A DNA stretch of 64,000 bases from Norana najaformis (GCA_964023275.1 OZ029915.1:20054775-20118774); one strand, 5' to 3'. Numbered from the stretch's first letter, positions 1-14,009 are shown. Translations and numbers: made by a program. Notes: a model not told the origin generated them from the sequence alone.

Positions 1-2255
1 AGATGGGTTTTCCATTGAACGTTACTTACATAGAAACGTTTTGACACAATTTGATCAGTTCTGGGCCAGATACCTCGAGTATGACAAATTATTCGGGCTA
101 GCTATAGGCAGCTCTAGATATTATCCAGTTTTGACCAAAAAATATACCAAAATTATGTCTGTACACTTTTAACTTCCACAGCACGTAGGCCTACTGCAAA
201 TATGTGCATCAATATACTAATCAGTTCACGGGACCAAAATCAGTCATAAAGGTCTTTATGGTTGTCACATAAAGGATAGTTCTGTTCTAAGCGTTTTTCG
301 ACTGATTATTTTATTTTGGCAAACCATTACTTTGTCACAGAATAAGAACCACACCGGTATATTCAGCATGAAATGTTGAAGCTGATTTTAGATGATTTTG
401 AAGCGTTCGTAGCGATAGGCCACTTGCTGGCCTAGTTAGCTACATCGGTAAGTGCGAACGCCAAGGAGCCTCTGTGGGTGAGGATCCCAGTTTCGCGTCC
501 CGGTCATAGCTTGTTTCAGAGATTTAAATCTCGGGCTAGTAAGGCTCGTGCACGGGGACCTTAAATGGCGTGGCGCCCATTCAAACGGGAAGCGGTGGTG
601 AAGGATCTCACCCGATAAATTCATTGCAAAATGAGCAGGGTCGAGGCCATTACGGTCGCTATATAAAACCTATACATTTACATTTATGCTCGTGGACTAA
701 TGGCAGAAAGGGTGTAGCTTTGAAGAGTCTGTAGTCCACATAATGTTATTATGATCTGTCAGGAAATTCTGTTGAGATAAACTGTTTGCAGACATCATAA
801 AATACCTTATATTCAATCTGAAATCAAATCCAAGTATTTGAGTTAATAGCTAACAAGTTTGTTCTTAAGTCGGAGGCTTGGAACAGCTTTTTAACTAGAA
901 GTATGCTATATTATGTCGGCCTACCGAGTGAGAATATAGCAGCTGATAAACAATTGTTTCCCATGAAGGCTTGCTGCTGCTGGACACGGTATTGTGGCAA
1001 GTTCCATATTCATGTACTGAAATTTCGGAATGCCATAAACGTTGATAGCTAATAATATGATCACATTTCGACACCATTGCTTCTGTTTGCTTTATAAAAA
1101 TAATGAATAGGGCTACTGAAGAGCACACGTATTACTTTGCATCCAAGATGTGTTAAATAAATTTTTTGGTAATTTCTATTTTAATCAAGAATTTTCTGCT
1201 GGAAACTCACTTAATCACTTTTAGCTACTTCTTTATATAAAACATATAACTACACAGAAGAATGCTTTTCAACACGTCTGACATAACACACTGCGTTGCA
1301 ATATATTAGCGGTAATTTTTGATCGCTGTCGTCTTTTTAGGTATGTTAAATGTGCCGTCTTTCTAGTGTTAAACAGTCGTTGGGCAAGAAATGACTAGAT
1401 CTTGGCCTTTGAAATAGTAGTTTTACCGAAAAGTAGTTGTCCACAAGAATCGCTGTCAGCACCAAGATCTAGGCCCTTCATAAGCTGTAATCGCTGGCAT
1501 TCTGCAGCCGAGCTTTCAACATCAAAGACTCTCTTCAAAAACTCACAAACACTGTACTTTCATAGCGAATGTCAATTCGCTTGGCTGTGTTAATCCACCA
1601 AATGCGGACGTACAAAATCTAAATTTGGTGCATACTGTTATTTCAATTCACCCTGTGCCTCAAACACCAACTTCAGTCAGACATCAGTCCGTAACGCGTT
1701 GGATCTAAGTGATTGGAGTCCAACTGCTGAACGCGGCAGTTTCAAGGTACCCCATTCCATAGCACAGTTAGCCCTGCAATATAAACAGGGAGGCTTAAAT
1801 CTGTAGGCCTTAATGCTCTGCAACGGGGACGACCGCAACGGGGATGGAAAAGGTAATGCTAAATGCGAACAAATGCAGTCGTCAAGAGTGAGAAGGGTTC
1901 AAAGTAGGTCATTCTTTGCGGACATCCTCTATCGACGATCACAAAGACAAACTGGAGACAATCTGAATCTAAGTTTAGATAGTGCCTATAGTCTTTTTCT
2001 TTTTATACAGCGTCACTTTATATCCTTTTAGTTTAGGCCAAAAAGATGTCCATTCTTACATCGGAAAGAGCGCAGGCCCCAACTGTTACTGTAGGCAAGT
2101 GCGCGCATGGCGAGAAAAATAAGAGGGAACTTTAGTTCTATCGACGCAAAGTTTTAAGCAAAACTGAGATCAGTTTTGTGAATGGGTTTTTCCATTTGTC
2201 TCTGCTGATGGCGAATTTTGGGAAGATCTACTGAACACGTCTTTCCTAAACTGAG
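1..2255. other. Intergenic, no gene recognised
   Basis: I see no exon, RNA gene or recognisable transposon here. The short open frames lack any family resemblance. A TAGGCCTA octamer occurs at about 186. Confidence 0.5.
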
Positions 2256-2372
2256 TGGAGTCAATCTCTGTCTGTCTCTGTCTCTCTCTCTGTGTGTCTC
2301 TCTCTGTCTGTCTATGTCTCTCTGTGTCTCTCTGTGTCTCCCTATGTCTCACTGTGTCCCTACCTTTCTGTT

Positions 2373-2375
<3 letters not shown>
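2256..2375. repeat. Pyrimidine-rich (CT/CTGT)n microsatellite
   Basis: An irregular CT, CTGT and GTGT tract reads almost purely as C and T on the plus strand. It is followed directly by a GA tract, so the two can pair as hairpin arms. The serine/leucine-rich open frames through it are artefacts. Confidence 0.9.
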
Positions 2376-2437
<62 letters not shown>

Positions 2438-2581
2438 GAAGAGAGAAGAGAGAGAGAGAGAAGAGAGAGAGAGAAGAGAGAGAGAAGAGAGAGAGAAGAG
2501 AGAGAGAGAGAAGAGAGAAAGAGAGAGAGAGAAAGAGAGAGGGGAGAGAGGAGAGAGAGAGGAGAAAGAGAGAGAGAGAGG
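2376..2581. repeat. (GA)n / (GAGAA)n microsatellite
   Basis: A pure AG run from about 2378 to 2434 passes into GA tracts interrupted by extra A or G bases, up to about 2581. The open frames rich in Arg/Glu (plus) and Ser/Leu (minus) are repeat artefacts in all phases. Confidence 0.95.
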
Positions 2582-3149
2582 GGTACTGAACATGATATTG
2601 ATGCGGAGTCCGTATGAAGTACTTTGAAGGCTGATCAAATGTCTGCTGAAGAGTAATGTGCAAAAGTCGTTTCATGACCTGCCACAGAGGGTCAACTCAT
2701 CTCATCACCAGACTCCTTTGAAAACTCGATCGCCAGCCACTGAATACAGCGCTTATTTGTTCCTGCAAATCTATCTTATGCAAACAGTGGTTACTAGTGT
2801 CGCTAGATTAGGCCTACTCGAAAATGAAGAGCAGCCTTAGCGACCTAAATTCAGAAAATAAGAGCTCCTGCACAGTAATCGAATAGATCGTATGTAATAG
2901 TAAGTAATAGATTCTATTATACTAGTAATAGAAATCGAATAGATTACTATATCTGGATTTTATTTCCAGTGTTTCAAAGTAGTTGTCTTCCTAGACATCT
3001 TCTGAGAGGCCAAATAACGTAGAAGGCTAACCACTCCTGCTCCATATTGAAACTAATTATGCAGGCCTATCATATTCTTGGTCGGGCAAAAACAAAAAGC
3101 AATAACAATAACACTCATAAAAACAATAGCAGACTATAAAACAACGATA
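2582..3149. other. Intergenic, no gene recognised
   Basis: Nothing coding is recognised. Short direct repeats of ATCGAATAGAT occur near 2880 and 2936. Confidence 0.5.
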
Positions 3150-3236
3150 ATAATAACAACAACAGTAATAATAATAATAATTAATAATAATTATAATTAT
3201 TATTATTATTGCTGTTGCTGTCATTATTATTAATAG
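3150..3236. repeat. (ATT/TAA)n microsatellite
   Basis: AAT/ATT triplets with interruptions change phase and strand within the tract. Confidence 0.9.
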
Positions 3237-3245
3237 GTCCCCTAG

Positions 3246-3251
3246 TAGTAA

Positions 3252-3293
<42 letters not shown>

Positions 3294-3315
3294 GAGTAGT
3301 AGTAGTAGTAGTAGC

Positions 3316-3359
<44 letters not shown>

Positions 3360-3428
3360 TAGTGGTAGTAGTGGTAGTAGTAGTAGTAGTAGTAGTAGTA
3401 GCAGCAGCAGTAGTAGTATTGCTATGAT
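3246..3428. repeat. (AGT)n trinucleotide repeat
   Basis: About 60 AGT triplets with occasional GGT and AGC variants. The polyvaline (plus) and polyleucine or polythreonine (minus) open frames over it are repeat artefacts. Confidence 0.97.
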
Positions 3429-4289
3429 GCGTAGCATACAGTGTGACAGAGCAATTATAAGTAAAGAAGATTAGAAGGGGAACGATATTCCCCTTATGTT
3501 GAAAATGAATTGACGCCACTGCTTCCGGTTTTAAGCAGCTTAGAAAACGCAAAAGTCAAACAATTTATGTATACGAACGCTGTAGCCTGCAAGTCTTAAC
3601 AGTAATTTATACTCGGACTTAGGGGCGAAATGTAATGTAGAAGACAAACTCAATCAGCTGTAAAAGCGATTGGGTGTGTTCAATTAGTCTAAAACAATGA
3701 CGGTTTAGTGACAGCGGACATAGGCACAACTAGATTTAAAATGCTATAAAGCATAGGCCTACAATTTTACGAAGTTACAAACTAATTGGGTGAACAATGG
3801 GCGTCACTGTATAGGCCTACGATGTGAGCATCAGTCGGTTGGTGGTCGTGTCACAATAGGCCAACTGAAAGAGGCTATGACGCGCATTAGAGGGTGAGGC
3901 AATAGTTATAAGCCAGGGAATTTTTAGTTGGGGTTCTGGATGGGCGGAAATACTAAAGAGATCTGCCACCAAGTGTAACAGTTCATTTGTGAGACGACAA
4001 TTATTTAGGTCCCCATTTGAAATTCGGCTATTCGCGTTTTGGTCCAGTTACTAAATCTGCTTAACTTCAACGTATACTCACAAATACTTTACAGTTACTT
4101 GTAAAATATGCAACTACTGAGTGACGATTTAATTACGCTGCTAATTATACATATTATACGAACAAGTTTTGGATTGGTAACCTAATAAAAAAAATAATAG
4201 CAATATATAGGCTATATATATCGAAGTAAAATCCACTGCTGCCACAGTATGATTTTGTTCCTCTGGCCTTTGAAACTCTGGGCTCTATT
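3429..4289. other. Intergenic, no gene recognised
   Basis: No exon or element recognised. Two TAGGCCTA octamers lie near 3754 and 3812. Confidence 0.5.
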
Positions 4290-4442
4290 AACAGTGCTGG
4301 ACTTAGTTCTTGACCTGGAATCGAACACTAAATTGCCTATCGATTTTGATTTGATTGAGCGCCTGCGAATAAGCTGGTCCCCGTGACGTGGCTTTATTGG
4401 GCGCTGTAGAAATTTCGGGATTACGATAGTTTAATCACGGAG
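4290..4442 (+). mobile_element. L2-like LINE 3' end (or SINE sharing it)
   Basis: This unit matches, in the opposite orientation, the sequence at 58733-58875. Shared blocks include a GAATAAGCTGGTCCCC stretch, a TGTAGAAAT block and a terminal GGGATTACGAT tail. Related 3' ends occur at 5001-5150, 47672-47756 and about 45900. The ATTACG-type tail points to the 3' end of a non-LTR retrotransposon or a SINE using the same tail. Confidence 0.6.
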
Positions 4443-4479
4443 CTTGGGCTCTCTCACTAATATCTGGAGATGCTAAAGA

Positions 4480-5000
4480 AACATGGGGGTTACCACTCAA
4501 ATTAACCGTCTGCAACTCATCCAAACTTCACTTGTCCGAGCTGTCACCAGGGCACCCCAGCATCATCATATCACTCTTATCCTGAAATATCCCACTGGCT
4601 GAAAGTCCCTGAACGCATTCATTTCAAAGTTCTCTCCCTAACCTATAACTCTCTCCAATCTTTCCAACCTACTTATCTTCGCAAACTCTTTACCATCCAA
4701 TCAGACCACTCTACTCGCTCATCCTCTGACCGATTCATACACACACTACACTCCACCTAAACTCTCGAAAGATCTCTCGCCTGAATTTCGCAAATTCTCC
4801 GTTCCTCTATCCTTTCCGTCGTTCACCCATCATCATCTGTCTCCAGCCCCTCTATCTATTAGGCCTACTCCTCAGGTGTACCATTCAAAACTAAGTTAAA
4901 CATTCTCAAGAAATCCCATCGTGCTCCATCCAATCCGCTGCCTTCCCATTTCTCCCAGCTTAAACACAACCTACCCTTACAGCTCCTCTTCCTACTCTCT
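4480..5000 (+). mobile_element. Degraded L2-like LINE, RT C-terminal region
   Basis: The translation, with frame breaks, begins NRLQLIQTSLVRAVTRA and continues HHHITLILKYP. This is the thumb/C-terminal pattern of L2-clade reverse transcriptases, 'QN..AR.VT....HITP.L..LHWLP'. The copy is short, broken by stops and followed by an L2-type 3' end, so it is a 5'-truncated dead copy. Confidence 0.65.
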
Positions 5001-5150
5001 CAGATGGTCTTCTGGCAACCGGACTTGGTTCTTGACATGGCACCTTTGGACAACCCTTACTTGACGCAGCCCTCGTGAATAAGCTGGTGTCCTGCGCTTA
5101 ACTTTTAACAGCGTTGTAGAAATTTGGGGTTCACGACTACGATCTTTTCC
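5001..5150 (+). mobile_element. L2-like LINE 3' end, second copy
   Basis: Contains GGCAACCGGACTTGGTTCTT and GTGAATAAGCTGGTGTCC blocks followed by TTGTAGAAATTTGGGG. The first block also occurs inverted at about 54150-54215. It follows directly on the L2-like coding remnant, consistent with its 3' UTR. Confidence 0.55.
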
Positions 5151-7769
5151 AACGTCCATCCGTTGCGATGCAGCGCTTTAGTGCCGTCGTCTGCCGCAGC
5201 ACTTTATCTCAGCCAGAACTTGACAAGGTTTAGCAAATCCAGCTATTTTAAACTTCTCCGAAGCATTTTTAGATCAGATGTACCTAAGGAATAAAATATT
5301 AATAATTATAAAAACGGTGCCTGGCGATGGATGTGACCGTACCGGACACCTTAACAAGGTCTCATCTGGCTGATATATCGACCAGAGCAGACGAAGCTTC
5401 AGCGACCAGTCAAGAACGCCACCCTTAGCCGCACCCATGCCTTTAACTGCGGGGGTCGCATTGGAGACAGAAGACGCGTGGAGCAAAGAAGGGCTGGAGT
5501 TTGTCAGACTATTGGGAAGCAGGACAACAAATGCACCCATGATCGGCTATCTGTTTCGTCCGTGGGTGTCCCAACGACGAAACGCCACCAGATCTACTCT
5601 TCCATCTTGAAATACCCCTATTACAAGACTGAATAGAGTTGTCCGTTATGGTCCATAATGCACGTCCGCAAAAAATTAACCTACTTTGGACCCCTCCTCC
5701 CCTTGTCCGCATTTGGCATTACCATCCCTATCCCCTTTGCAGACATCCGCACATAAACGGAGTACTAATCCATTTTGATCGTGTTACGGGGTGGGATATT
5801 TTGACACTGCCGCGTCAAGCAAAGGTACTGCAATTAGATCCAAAGCAGTACGGATTGTCTGTCCGTTGTTTAAGGCACAGGCAGTACTGAAAGAACTAAG
5901 TACCAAATTTAAATATAGATTCTGCATTTGGACACAACCTCATCCCCTTTGTCCGCATTTGGGTGACCCCATCCCTCTTAACTGACGTCCCTAACGGACG
6001 ATCCAAAATTGCATTGCCCGTTTATGTATTTCTGTGATTATCACTGCTGAACAAAGCGAACAATAAAGAGATGACAGATTTTAATAACAAATCAATAAAG
6101 AGATGACAGATTTTAATAACAAATCAATATAATGCTTTACATACTTCTAAAGACGTAATATCCCAGCAGAAGAAAACTTTAAAATAAGTAATTCCAAATG
6201 ATGGAAATTTAAAACTGTAAAAGTACAATTACTAACTATGTAAAAATAATCAGCAGCACCAAACACCAACTTCTATATGCATGTATGTTTATATACATCT
6301 TCACTACGGCATAAAGTACATATAATGGAGGTTTAAGTTCACAGCACACTTACAATCACCAACAGTGCCACAAAACAAAAGGAGGCTCTTGATGCATTGG
6401 GAGGATAATGATGGGTGATGACAATGAGAAAAGCAGAAGCAGCCTATGCTGCACTACGGCACAAGCATTGTAATGATGACTAAATTTGTTCAAAATGGTC
6501 TAAATTTTTCCGCATGGTATGCAGTAAGAATCAGACTAAAATGGTGCCTCCTTTAGCTGTCACTGTTACTTTGAAACATATGATAGACACTTTTACACAC
6601 AGACTGTAAAGCGACTTGTATTGTCAAGAAAATAATCATCACTATCCCAAAACACCAGTGGTCTCTATGAAAATGCAACTCTTCCTGCGCATCCTACTGA
6701 GATATTACTTTCCATACAGGCTTATCTAATCTAATGACTTCTACAGTGCCATTATCATAATGGCTAAGGCAACAATCGATGGTCGTTCTAAGTGAAATTG
6801 TAATCAAAATCGTAATATATTGAATTGTAACCAGGTCGAATTCTGAGCATTTGATGGTTTAGTTTTTCATCTGTGGGGCAAAAACTTTGCAGAGAGCAGA
6901 AGGCTTGGCTGATAAGCACAGGATGGCCAATCCCATAAACAATAAACGACAGTGACTACAAAGATGCAACCTAAAGGAGACGCCAAGCATCTTCAATTTA
7001 TGGGCCGACTCATAAGCTCAAAGCAATTAAAGAGTGAGAGGCAAACACTGTATTAGTTGTGGACCTATGCTAGAATTTTGCTAATGAAAAGCAGAGGCTT
7101 GCTGTACGCAACAACGTTTGAGAAAGTAAACTGAGAGATTGGATGAAAATAGGCGAAACAGGAGACTTGCCAAACTAGTTAAACCATACAAAAATAATAG
7201 ACCAAACTTGGCGAAATAAAATACTTCCTCAAAGAAACACTAGACTAGCTAATAAATCTATCAGTTTATAAAATTTAGGCTAATTATACTACTACATATA
7301 GTATGAAATTTCAGTAGCAGGATTAAAAACTAAACAACATGAAGTTTAATTTCTGCAAAACCAAGATGCACCTTCCTTGCCACATATATATTAGATTAAA
7401 TGCAACATCAAATACTTTTCTTCTGACTACTCATGTTAAATTGGATAGCAAAGTACCGGTAGTTGACAGAAACAGGAATGCCACTGGTCCCTTTTGGGCA
7501 GTTGTTATGTTTAGCATCAGATAAATAAAACAGTCTAACAAGCAGCTAGAAGTCCAATAAAACACACAACATTTCAGTGACAAATCAATAAACTGACAGC
7601 ATTTCCGTAGATTTAAAAATTGGAATGCAAACAGACAGTGCTAAAAGTTTCACAATAGACAAATGAGTTGCTATGCAGAAACCAAAAATGAAAGAGCAAA
7701 TGATAACAGACTACAACCTCCCTCTGCAATCCCTGCAACAATCAGCTGTGCCTGATAAGGGTCATTAGG
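5151..7769. other. Intergenic, unclassified repeats
   Basis: No host exon recognised. From about 5690 to 6035 a motif like CCTTGTCCGCATTTGG recurs (near 5698 and 5947), with a related CGCACATAAACGG element near 5748 that also occurs near 27793. This suggests a degraded transposon. An AT-rich stretch from 6100 to 7770 shows nothing I can identify. Confidence 0.4.
6062..6125. repeat. Perfect 32-bp tandem duplication
   Basis: A 32-bp unit starting AATAAAGAGATGACAG occurs twice with no mismatch, followed by a 4-base partial third unit. It looks like a recent slippage or duplication. Confidence 0.95.
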
Positions 7770-8310
7770 CTCAGTCTACTAGTCAATGCTGCAGCAACCA
7801 TTGTTCAGTTGTTCAGCCTGACATGCCTTGACTATTGCAATTCCATTGTTGCAGGCTTGCTGAAGTTCTTGCACCAGTTGCAGGCTCTTCTTAACTGCAC
7901 TGCCCCAGTCATGGCCAATATGCCAAAAATATCAGCATATGTCAGAATATATGCATGAAACACTACACTGTCTCCCTGTTGCAAAGTAAATTGTATTCAT
8001 GATCCTCTTGCTGGGATGTGCCTCATTTGTCAGCACCCTAGCATATATCATGAAGATCAGTCAAGTCAGCGATCTTTGTGCTCAGCTGATGGCGGGTGGA
8101 TATGCAGCCGCTGTATTTTTGCACATCAATGTCAGCCAATCGTGCTTCTCCTGTGTTGGACTGTCCACCTGGATCAGTTTTCCATTGCATAGACGAACTG
8201 TTTCATTTGACTCTGACAGACATATTCAAACTACCGTAAAACACATCTGTTTACATCAGTTAGAAAACTCCACCTGTGCAGCAGTTTGGAAAAGTACTTA
8301 AAAGCCGTTA
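7770..8310 (+). mobile_element. Degraded L2-like LINE, RT C-terminal region
   Basis: The translation contains LDYCNSIVAGLLKFLHQLQ. This is a close match to the 'LDYCNSLL.GLP...L..LQ..QN.A' signature of L2-clade reverse transcriptases. The following sequence keeps the spacing of the C-terminal region but has frameshifts and stops. Confidence 0.7.
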
Positions 8311-11300
8311 TATTAAAAAACTTCACACACATATGAACACAAACTCTGTTCATGAATACAACATAAAATCACACTGAATCAATGCTAAGCAGTTTAAAGC
8401 AAACTCTAAAAAGGCAAATGTCAACAAGCGTAATACCAGATTCAAAGATGGATTGCATACAAGGCCAAGATTATGTGAAAGGTTAAGGCCACAAAAAAGG
8501 TCAAGGCATAAGTACACAAAGAAAGTTGATTTCAACTTAAGGTACACCTTATCCTGCAGGTCCTCCGATACATCTAGTCTGGCTGCTTATCTGTCTCTGG
8601 ACTGGCATTCTGGAAAGCATCTAGAACCAACTGTGGTTAGACATAATCTTTAATCCACTGTATATCCTACTTCTGATACGATTTTTCCATCAACAAAGCT
8701 GCAGTTTCTAAGCCCAGGAACAACATAATTTCAATCTTGAAGTACGAAGAAAGTGAGTCCAACCGAAATAATCTTATAAAATTTTTGACTATCTAACAGT
8801 AGACTATTAATTAAAGAAAATCTCTAGACAACTCTTAAACTCCAGGTCAACAAAATGATTCATTCTCATGCAAAATCAATTACAAAACACTCAAGAACAA
8901 TCCAAATTCACAGGCCAGTTCTTTTTCAGTACTCTCTGGGTTTAAGTCTGACAACAAAACAGTCTTATAACTAAATCAAATACTCAATCATTGAAAATTA
9001 AATAAATATTTAGAATTTAAGTACAATCTCCAGTATTCTAGTACACTGTCATACAGCTTGACCACATAAACAATTTAAAATGGTAGTAAAAAATCCTTGT
9101 CATAAATAATACTTAACATCACCATTTGTCTTCATTTAAGACTTTTCTGTGACTTTCAATGCATTAACAAACACATTTCATGACTTTTTCCAGAAACGAG
9201 AAGTAACAGCTGAAACTAAACAACAGCAATAAGCTTTCTTGCAGCAAGATAGCCCCCCAGTGAAGACAGCCCCCATTTCGTGTGCTAACATGCCTCAGTG
9301 CCAAACCCGACAACTGTGATGCATGAGGCAGCTGCAGTTGGGTGGTAACTCTGTAAAGAACCATAGAAGTAGCTTGCTATACAAAACTGTTACCATTGCA
9401 TTACATTAAGCCAAATACAATGCTGGAAAACGCATACCTGGTACATATCTATGCATGTATGTATCTAGATAGTTATAAAGTGTCCCTCTTAAGAACCTTA
9501 TAAAATCAGAATTCAAAACCCATATAATTTTTTTACCAGCAGAATTTTTTACCAAAAGAAAAGCAATCTGGTTTCAATTTGAATTTTATTTGTCCAACTA
9601 ATTTTAATGCTGTAGTATTCTTTCACCACATCAATATCTACATGCCTACATACCAGCAAATCTCTCAGCCTAACCTCATCATATAACTTCTATCATACTA
9701 CTGTAATATGGCACTAAGTATACAGTCATGGTCACCACTAAGTGAAATCAACAGGCAAGATTAAATCCAGAATTAGATCAGTTGATATTCAGCAAAAGCA
9801 ATTCATGGGAATGGGAAATGACTGATTACTAGTCTATCCACATCTGCACAAGCTTACAACACAAACTGTGAAGGTTATTTCATAAGGCCACAAAGATTCT
9901 GCTTGTGTACATTTTGTAAACACAGTCATCCATATACTTAAGAGTATCTAAAACTGTAATAGCTATTTGGAAGTAGTTAATGCCTAACTGTGTAAACACC
10001 TGCCCCACAGGCAAGTTTCAAAAGTCCTACGCTAAAGGTCATGTGTATCAGTGTGTGAACCAAAGAAACAGCTCATCATATCAAAAATCAAATTAACATT
10101 CATCGGATAAGAATGTTTCAACCTGAAACTTTCATTAACAAATGCTACAGAAAAGAATAACCCATCAATCACTGAATGGATGGACAAAGTCAAAAGATGT
10201 TAGGACTGAACTAAAAAGTAAGACAGGTGACAAACGCTTTTAAAAGAAGGGCAGTAGAGTAAGCATTAACTCGGTTTCTTAAATGACTTGATTTAAGAAA
10301 ATATGCAGTTAAAACAATAGACATATCACAGAATTACAGCAAACTAGTTGTCTGTGCAGTTTCTTCACTTCAATACCACAAAAAATGCAGTGGTGCCAAG
10401 CACAACCAGCAGAAGAACTAGGATCATTCTGCATAAAGGAATGAATTACTGAACTGGTGATGTGATCTGGAAAAAACGCTTAAGGTTTAATTTCGAGCAG
10501 TTCTAATTTTATTTAGATGTTATCAATCACTAACAGGTTAAATTGGCCTTCTTAACACAAAACACATACCATGCTTGGCAGTCAGTGCCACAAGAAAACC
10601 AACGAGAACTCCACCCTCATATTCTTTTCATTTTAATTTCACTCTTATATAAAACCCTGCTCTTTCATTTTAGTTTTCCACCTAAGCTGCATTAGAATTT
10701 TGCTTGAATGAAATGGACCATTGCCTTGGTTACCAAGCACTGAAGAATCTTAACTCTGGTGTACAGTCAGAAAGAAACACTGGTCCTTTACTGACATCTG
10801 TAACACTTGGAAAGCGAAGCATCTGTAAAGACAAGGCAATAATAATCAACTGGAAAGTACAATAGTCTGAAATGAAAAGAACAATTACAATGCGCAGAAA
10901 ATTACAATGTGGCTGATTCACAAATAATCCAAAGACCACACCTAAGAAAATCCAAAATATATAAAAAATAAAATCTTTATATGCTAATTACTGCCTTTGT
11001 TGTACAGAACTTGAAAATATATGTATGATTTACATACAAGGAATGTAAACTCTTCCAAAGTTTATGATACTGGGTTGGATCACAAATTAACATGTTCACA
11101 CCTGGACTTAACATAAGGAAATTAATTAGAGAGGATGTCAGTATTTGAACGTAGATTAACCCTAATAACACAGACATATAACTTAGATTCTATATTTTAA
11201 GCAAGTAATGCTAATAAGCAGGCTCTAAGAACTTCTAAACAACTAACAGCACTTTATTGAGAAAAGCATAAAACTGGCATTCTAGGCATCAGTTGATACT

Positions 11301-13869
11301 TGTATCAATCAAACAGTTCAAAACTAGTCTGATTTCTTCAGTAGCTTCCTTGTTTTGTGTTAAGGTTTAAAAAATGTAAAAGTATAGGCTACATACTCTA
11401 ACAGAAACTCCTCAGTTGATCAAGTTTTAAAACCTGTACATTCTCTGTGTAAAAAATTTGATCCATTAAAAGTAATCCCAAAAAAATCATCTGCTACAGA
11501 GGAACATTGAGACCTTATGAGCAGCTATCCAGTTGCCAGTTGTTCAACAGTCTGGCTTTGATATGCAGATGAAGAAATCAAATCTGCATGTTGAGGAGAA
11601 TGTAATGGTAACTTTTTTACCAAAGCCTCCTCTGAAAAATTAAGTTAAGATAATGACAGATTAGTTACACATTTTTATCCCCAATGTGCACTTAGCACTG
11701 CAGTGCAATCCTGCACCTCCAACAACCTTTCATCATGACCTTTACACAATATGACAGATTGATAATAAGACACAAAATTCTAAAACCAATCTCAAGACAT
11801 TTACACAATTTCTAAAACCAATCTCATATGGCTGCTAGACAGTTAAAAAAGTATTAATAGTATCTTAAGCTGCATCAAACAAAGCAGTTTAAATTTACAT
11901 GTCCTGTGGCCATTTAGCACTCAGTTAGTAATAATAATAATGACAATTTATATAGTGCCGTAGCACAGCCAAGGCCAAAGAAAAGGGTGCTGTACATGAG
12001 TTCAAAAATCAACTACAGTCATAAGATATCTTAAAAAGATGTGTCTTGAGTCATGACTTGAATGTTAGCATAACTACATAGTTTTTGCATTTATTTACAG
12101 CCTTCCTTACAGAATCTGATCTAACCTAATCCAAAGACTTATATAGCACCAACTCTCAGACAGACAAAAAACAGTTTGCACCTTAAATCACCAAAATATA
12201 GCAACCCAACCACCACAAAATCAACTGTTCAATGCACCTCAAAACAAAATGTTCAACATGTCTGAAAACAAAGCATGATTATCAGGATATGTGCTCCAAA
12301 ACACTGGCAAAATGATTCACTTATCTGACTTAAAAAGGTAAACTTAAACATTTTAGCACCAAACACCAATGTCTTAATCTACATAATGCATTCATGTTGC
12401 ATGACTGTGATACCTTACATGAGTGCAGTTTTCATGGTATGGCATGATTACCATGTGTTGTGACTGTCGAGTTTAACTATTCTCAGCATGATCACACTTT
12501 ACCACAAGGGTCTCTCAGTTGTAGTCATATGCTGTGGTAATACAGTTCCCAAAGTCTGAAAGAACTTCTTCCAATGAAAATGTCTAATCATTTCATACAG
12601 AGCATAAAACATGCTCTGGATATAGCAAACTGAACAAAGACAAGTTAAGAAACTGACCAATCTCAACAAACTGAGATTATGACCACGAAGCTGATTTCCT
12701 ACAGGCGGTATATTTTGTTAGAATGAACAGGAAGAAACCTCAAGTTACTGCAGGTGAATTCATTATTAAAAGAGCCCAATCAAAATTACATTACAGCCAA
12801 AAAGTCACAAAGAGTCCAGAGGACATACAAGCAAAAGATAGCAATAGGTAAAATCCAGTTCTAACTCTTTATCACAAGCTATAAATGAAAGCTGAATTTA
12901 CAAGATACATGAAACCATGACTGGCAACAAAGTAGAAAAAGGACAACTCAAAAATGCACCTCGTTTACAATTTAAATTTGGCTAAACAGCCAAGCTCACG
13001 CTGTAATTCTACAGAAATACTTGAAGCATTTCATAATCACATAATCATGGAAGACAGAGTTAATACATAGCTTCAAACTTTCAGAAGATTGTCAATACAA
13101 AAGAATCTTCACAAAAAGGCTATAACTACATATTATCCACAGCAATGCATAAGTGACCATAAATGATTGACAATCATCTGTAATAAACTTCTGACAACAT
13201 GTGATCAGTGACTGTCTGTAAGTTGCTGCTTTTGAGGCCTAAAAAGTTAAAATGTCTTCTCAGTTTCAGGCAATGCTTGAAAATTAACGGAAACATATGT
13301 ACAGCACCAGAATTTAACAGTACAAGAAATGATCACGAAATGGTAAAAACTATGTCACTTTAACAATATTTTTTCAACTGCACCAAAGCAATTTCATTTA
13401 AGCATATTCTTTGGAAATTGAGAGATAAACATCACTGGTGCAAATATTTAATTATTGATAACCATGATCGTCAGTTAAATAAAAAATAGTTACGTCCTTC
13501 AAAATTCCAAGTGCAAATCTTCTGACATCTTCAACATCAACAGGATAAAAATCTTCATCATTGTTTTCTCCCATGTTGTCCTCAATAGTTGTGGCTTAAT
13601 TTAAGGTTCAAATTTCCTAATATTATGTAGAGGTCAAACTAGTTTTTCACTTTCCAGGATTAAATTTCTTGACCTATATGTGATTGGAAATCAACAAACA
13701 AAATTTGCACATAATTCAGAATAAAAATTAAACAATAATTTCATTTACTCACATTTGTATGAATGAGCTTCAAATTGTAACATCAAAATCAAAAAATCTT
13801 GAGTTAAACAATACCATTATCATTTTAGTGATAAATTATGGATTGTTCTAGAAGGAAGAGTTTTGAAGA
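8311..13869 (-). other. 3' flank, possibly long 3' UTR, of the F-BAR gene
   Basis: An AT-rich stretch without exons or recognised open frames, directly downstream of the minus-strand stop codon. Candidate AATAAA signals on the minus strand lie near 12088, 11254, 10509 and 9583; I cannot tell which, if any, is used. Around 11930-11990 there is a 'TTTATATAGTGCCG'-type block preceded by TAA triplets, which resembles a LINE or SINE 3' end. Confidence 0.35.
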
Positions 13870-14009
13870 TCAGTTATTAAACTTAATATATGATGTCGGT
13901 ACATATCCAACAGTTTTGTCGGATGCCATGACTTGGGTCCATCCATCTCCTTGGTCTTGTTCTATGACAGTGAACTGCTGACCAATAGTCATACATAATG
14001 AGCCATCAC
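13870..14009 (-). CDS. F-BAR gene exon 14 (SH3 end and stop)
   Basis: Encodes DGSLCMTIGQQFTVIEQDQG, GWTQV and YVPTSYIKFNN, then TGA at 13870-13872. The SH3 tryptophan and the PxSY motif that bind proline-rich ligands are present. Confidence 0.96.

Noticed and set aside
2170..2675. Arg/Glu-rich and Ser/Leu-rich open frames
   Set aside because: Artefacts of the CT/GA microsatellites.
3057..3552. Long open frames of polyleucine, polythreonine and polyvaline
   Set aside because: They are translations of the AGT/ATT microsatellite and exist in several phases on both strands.
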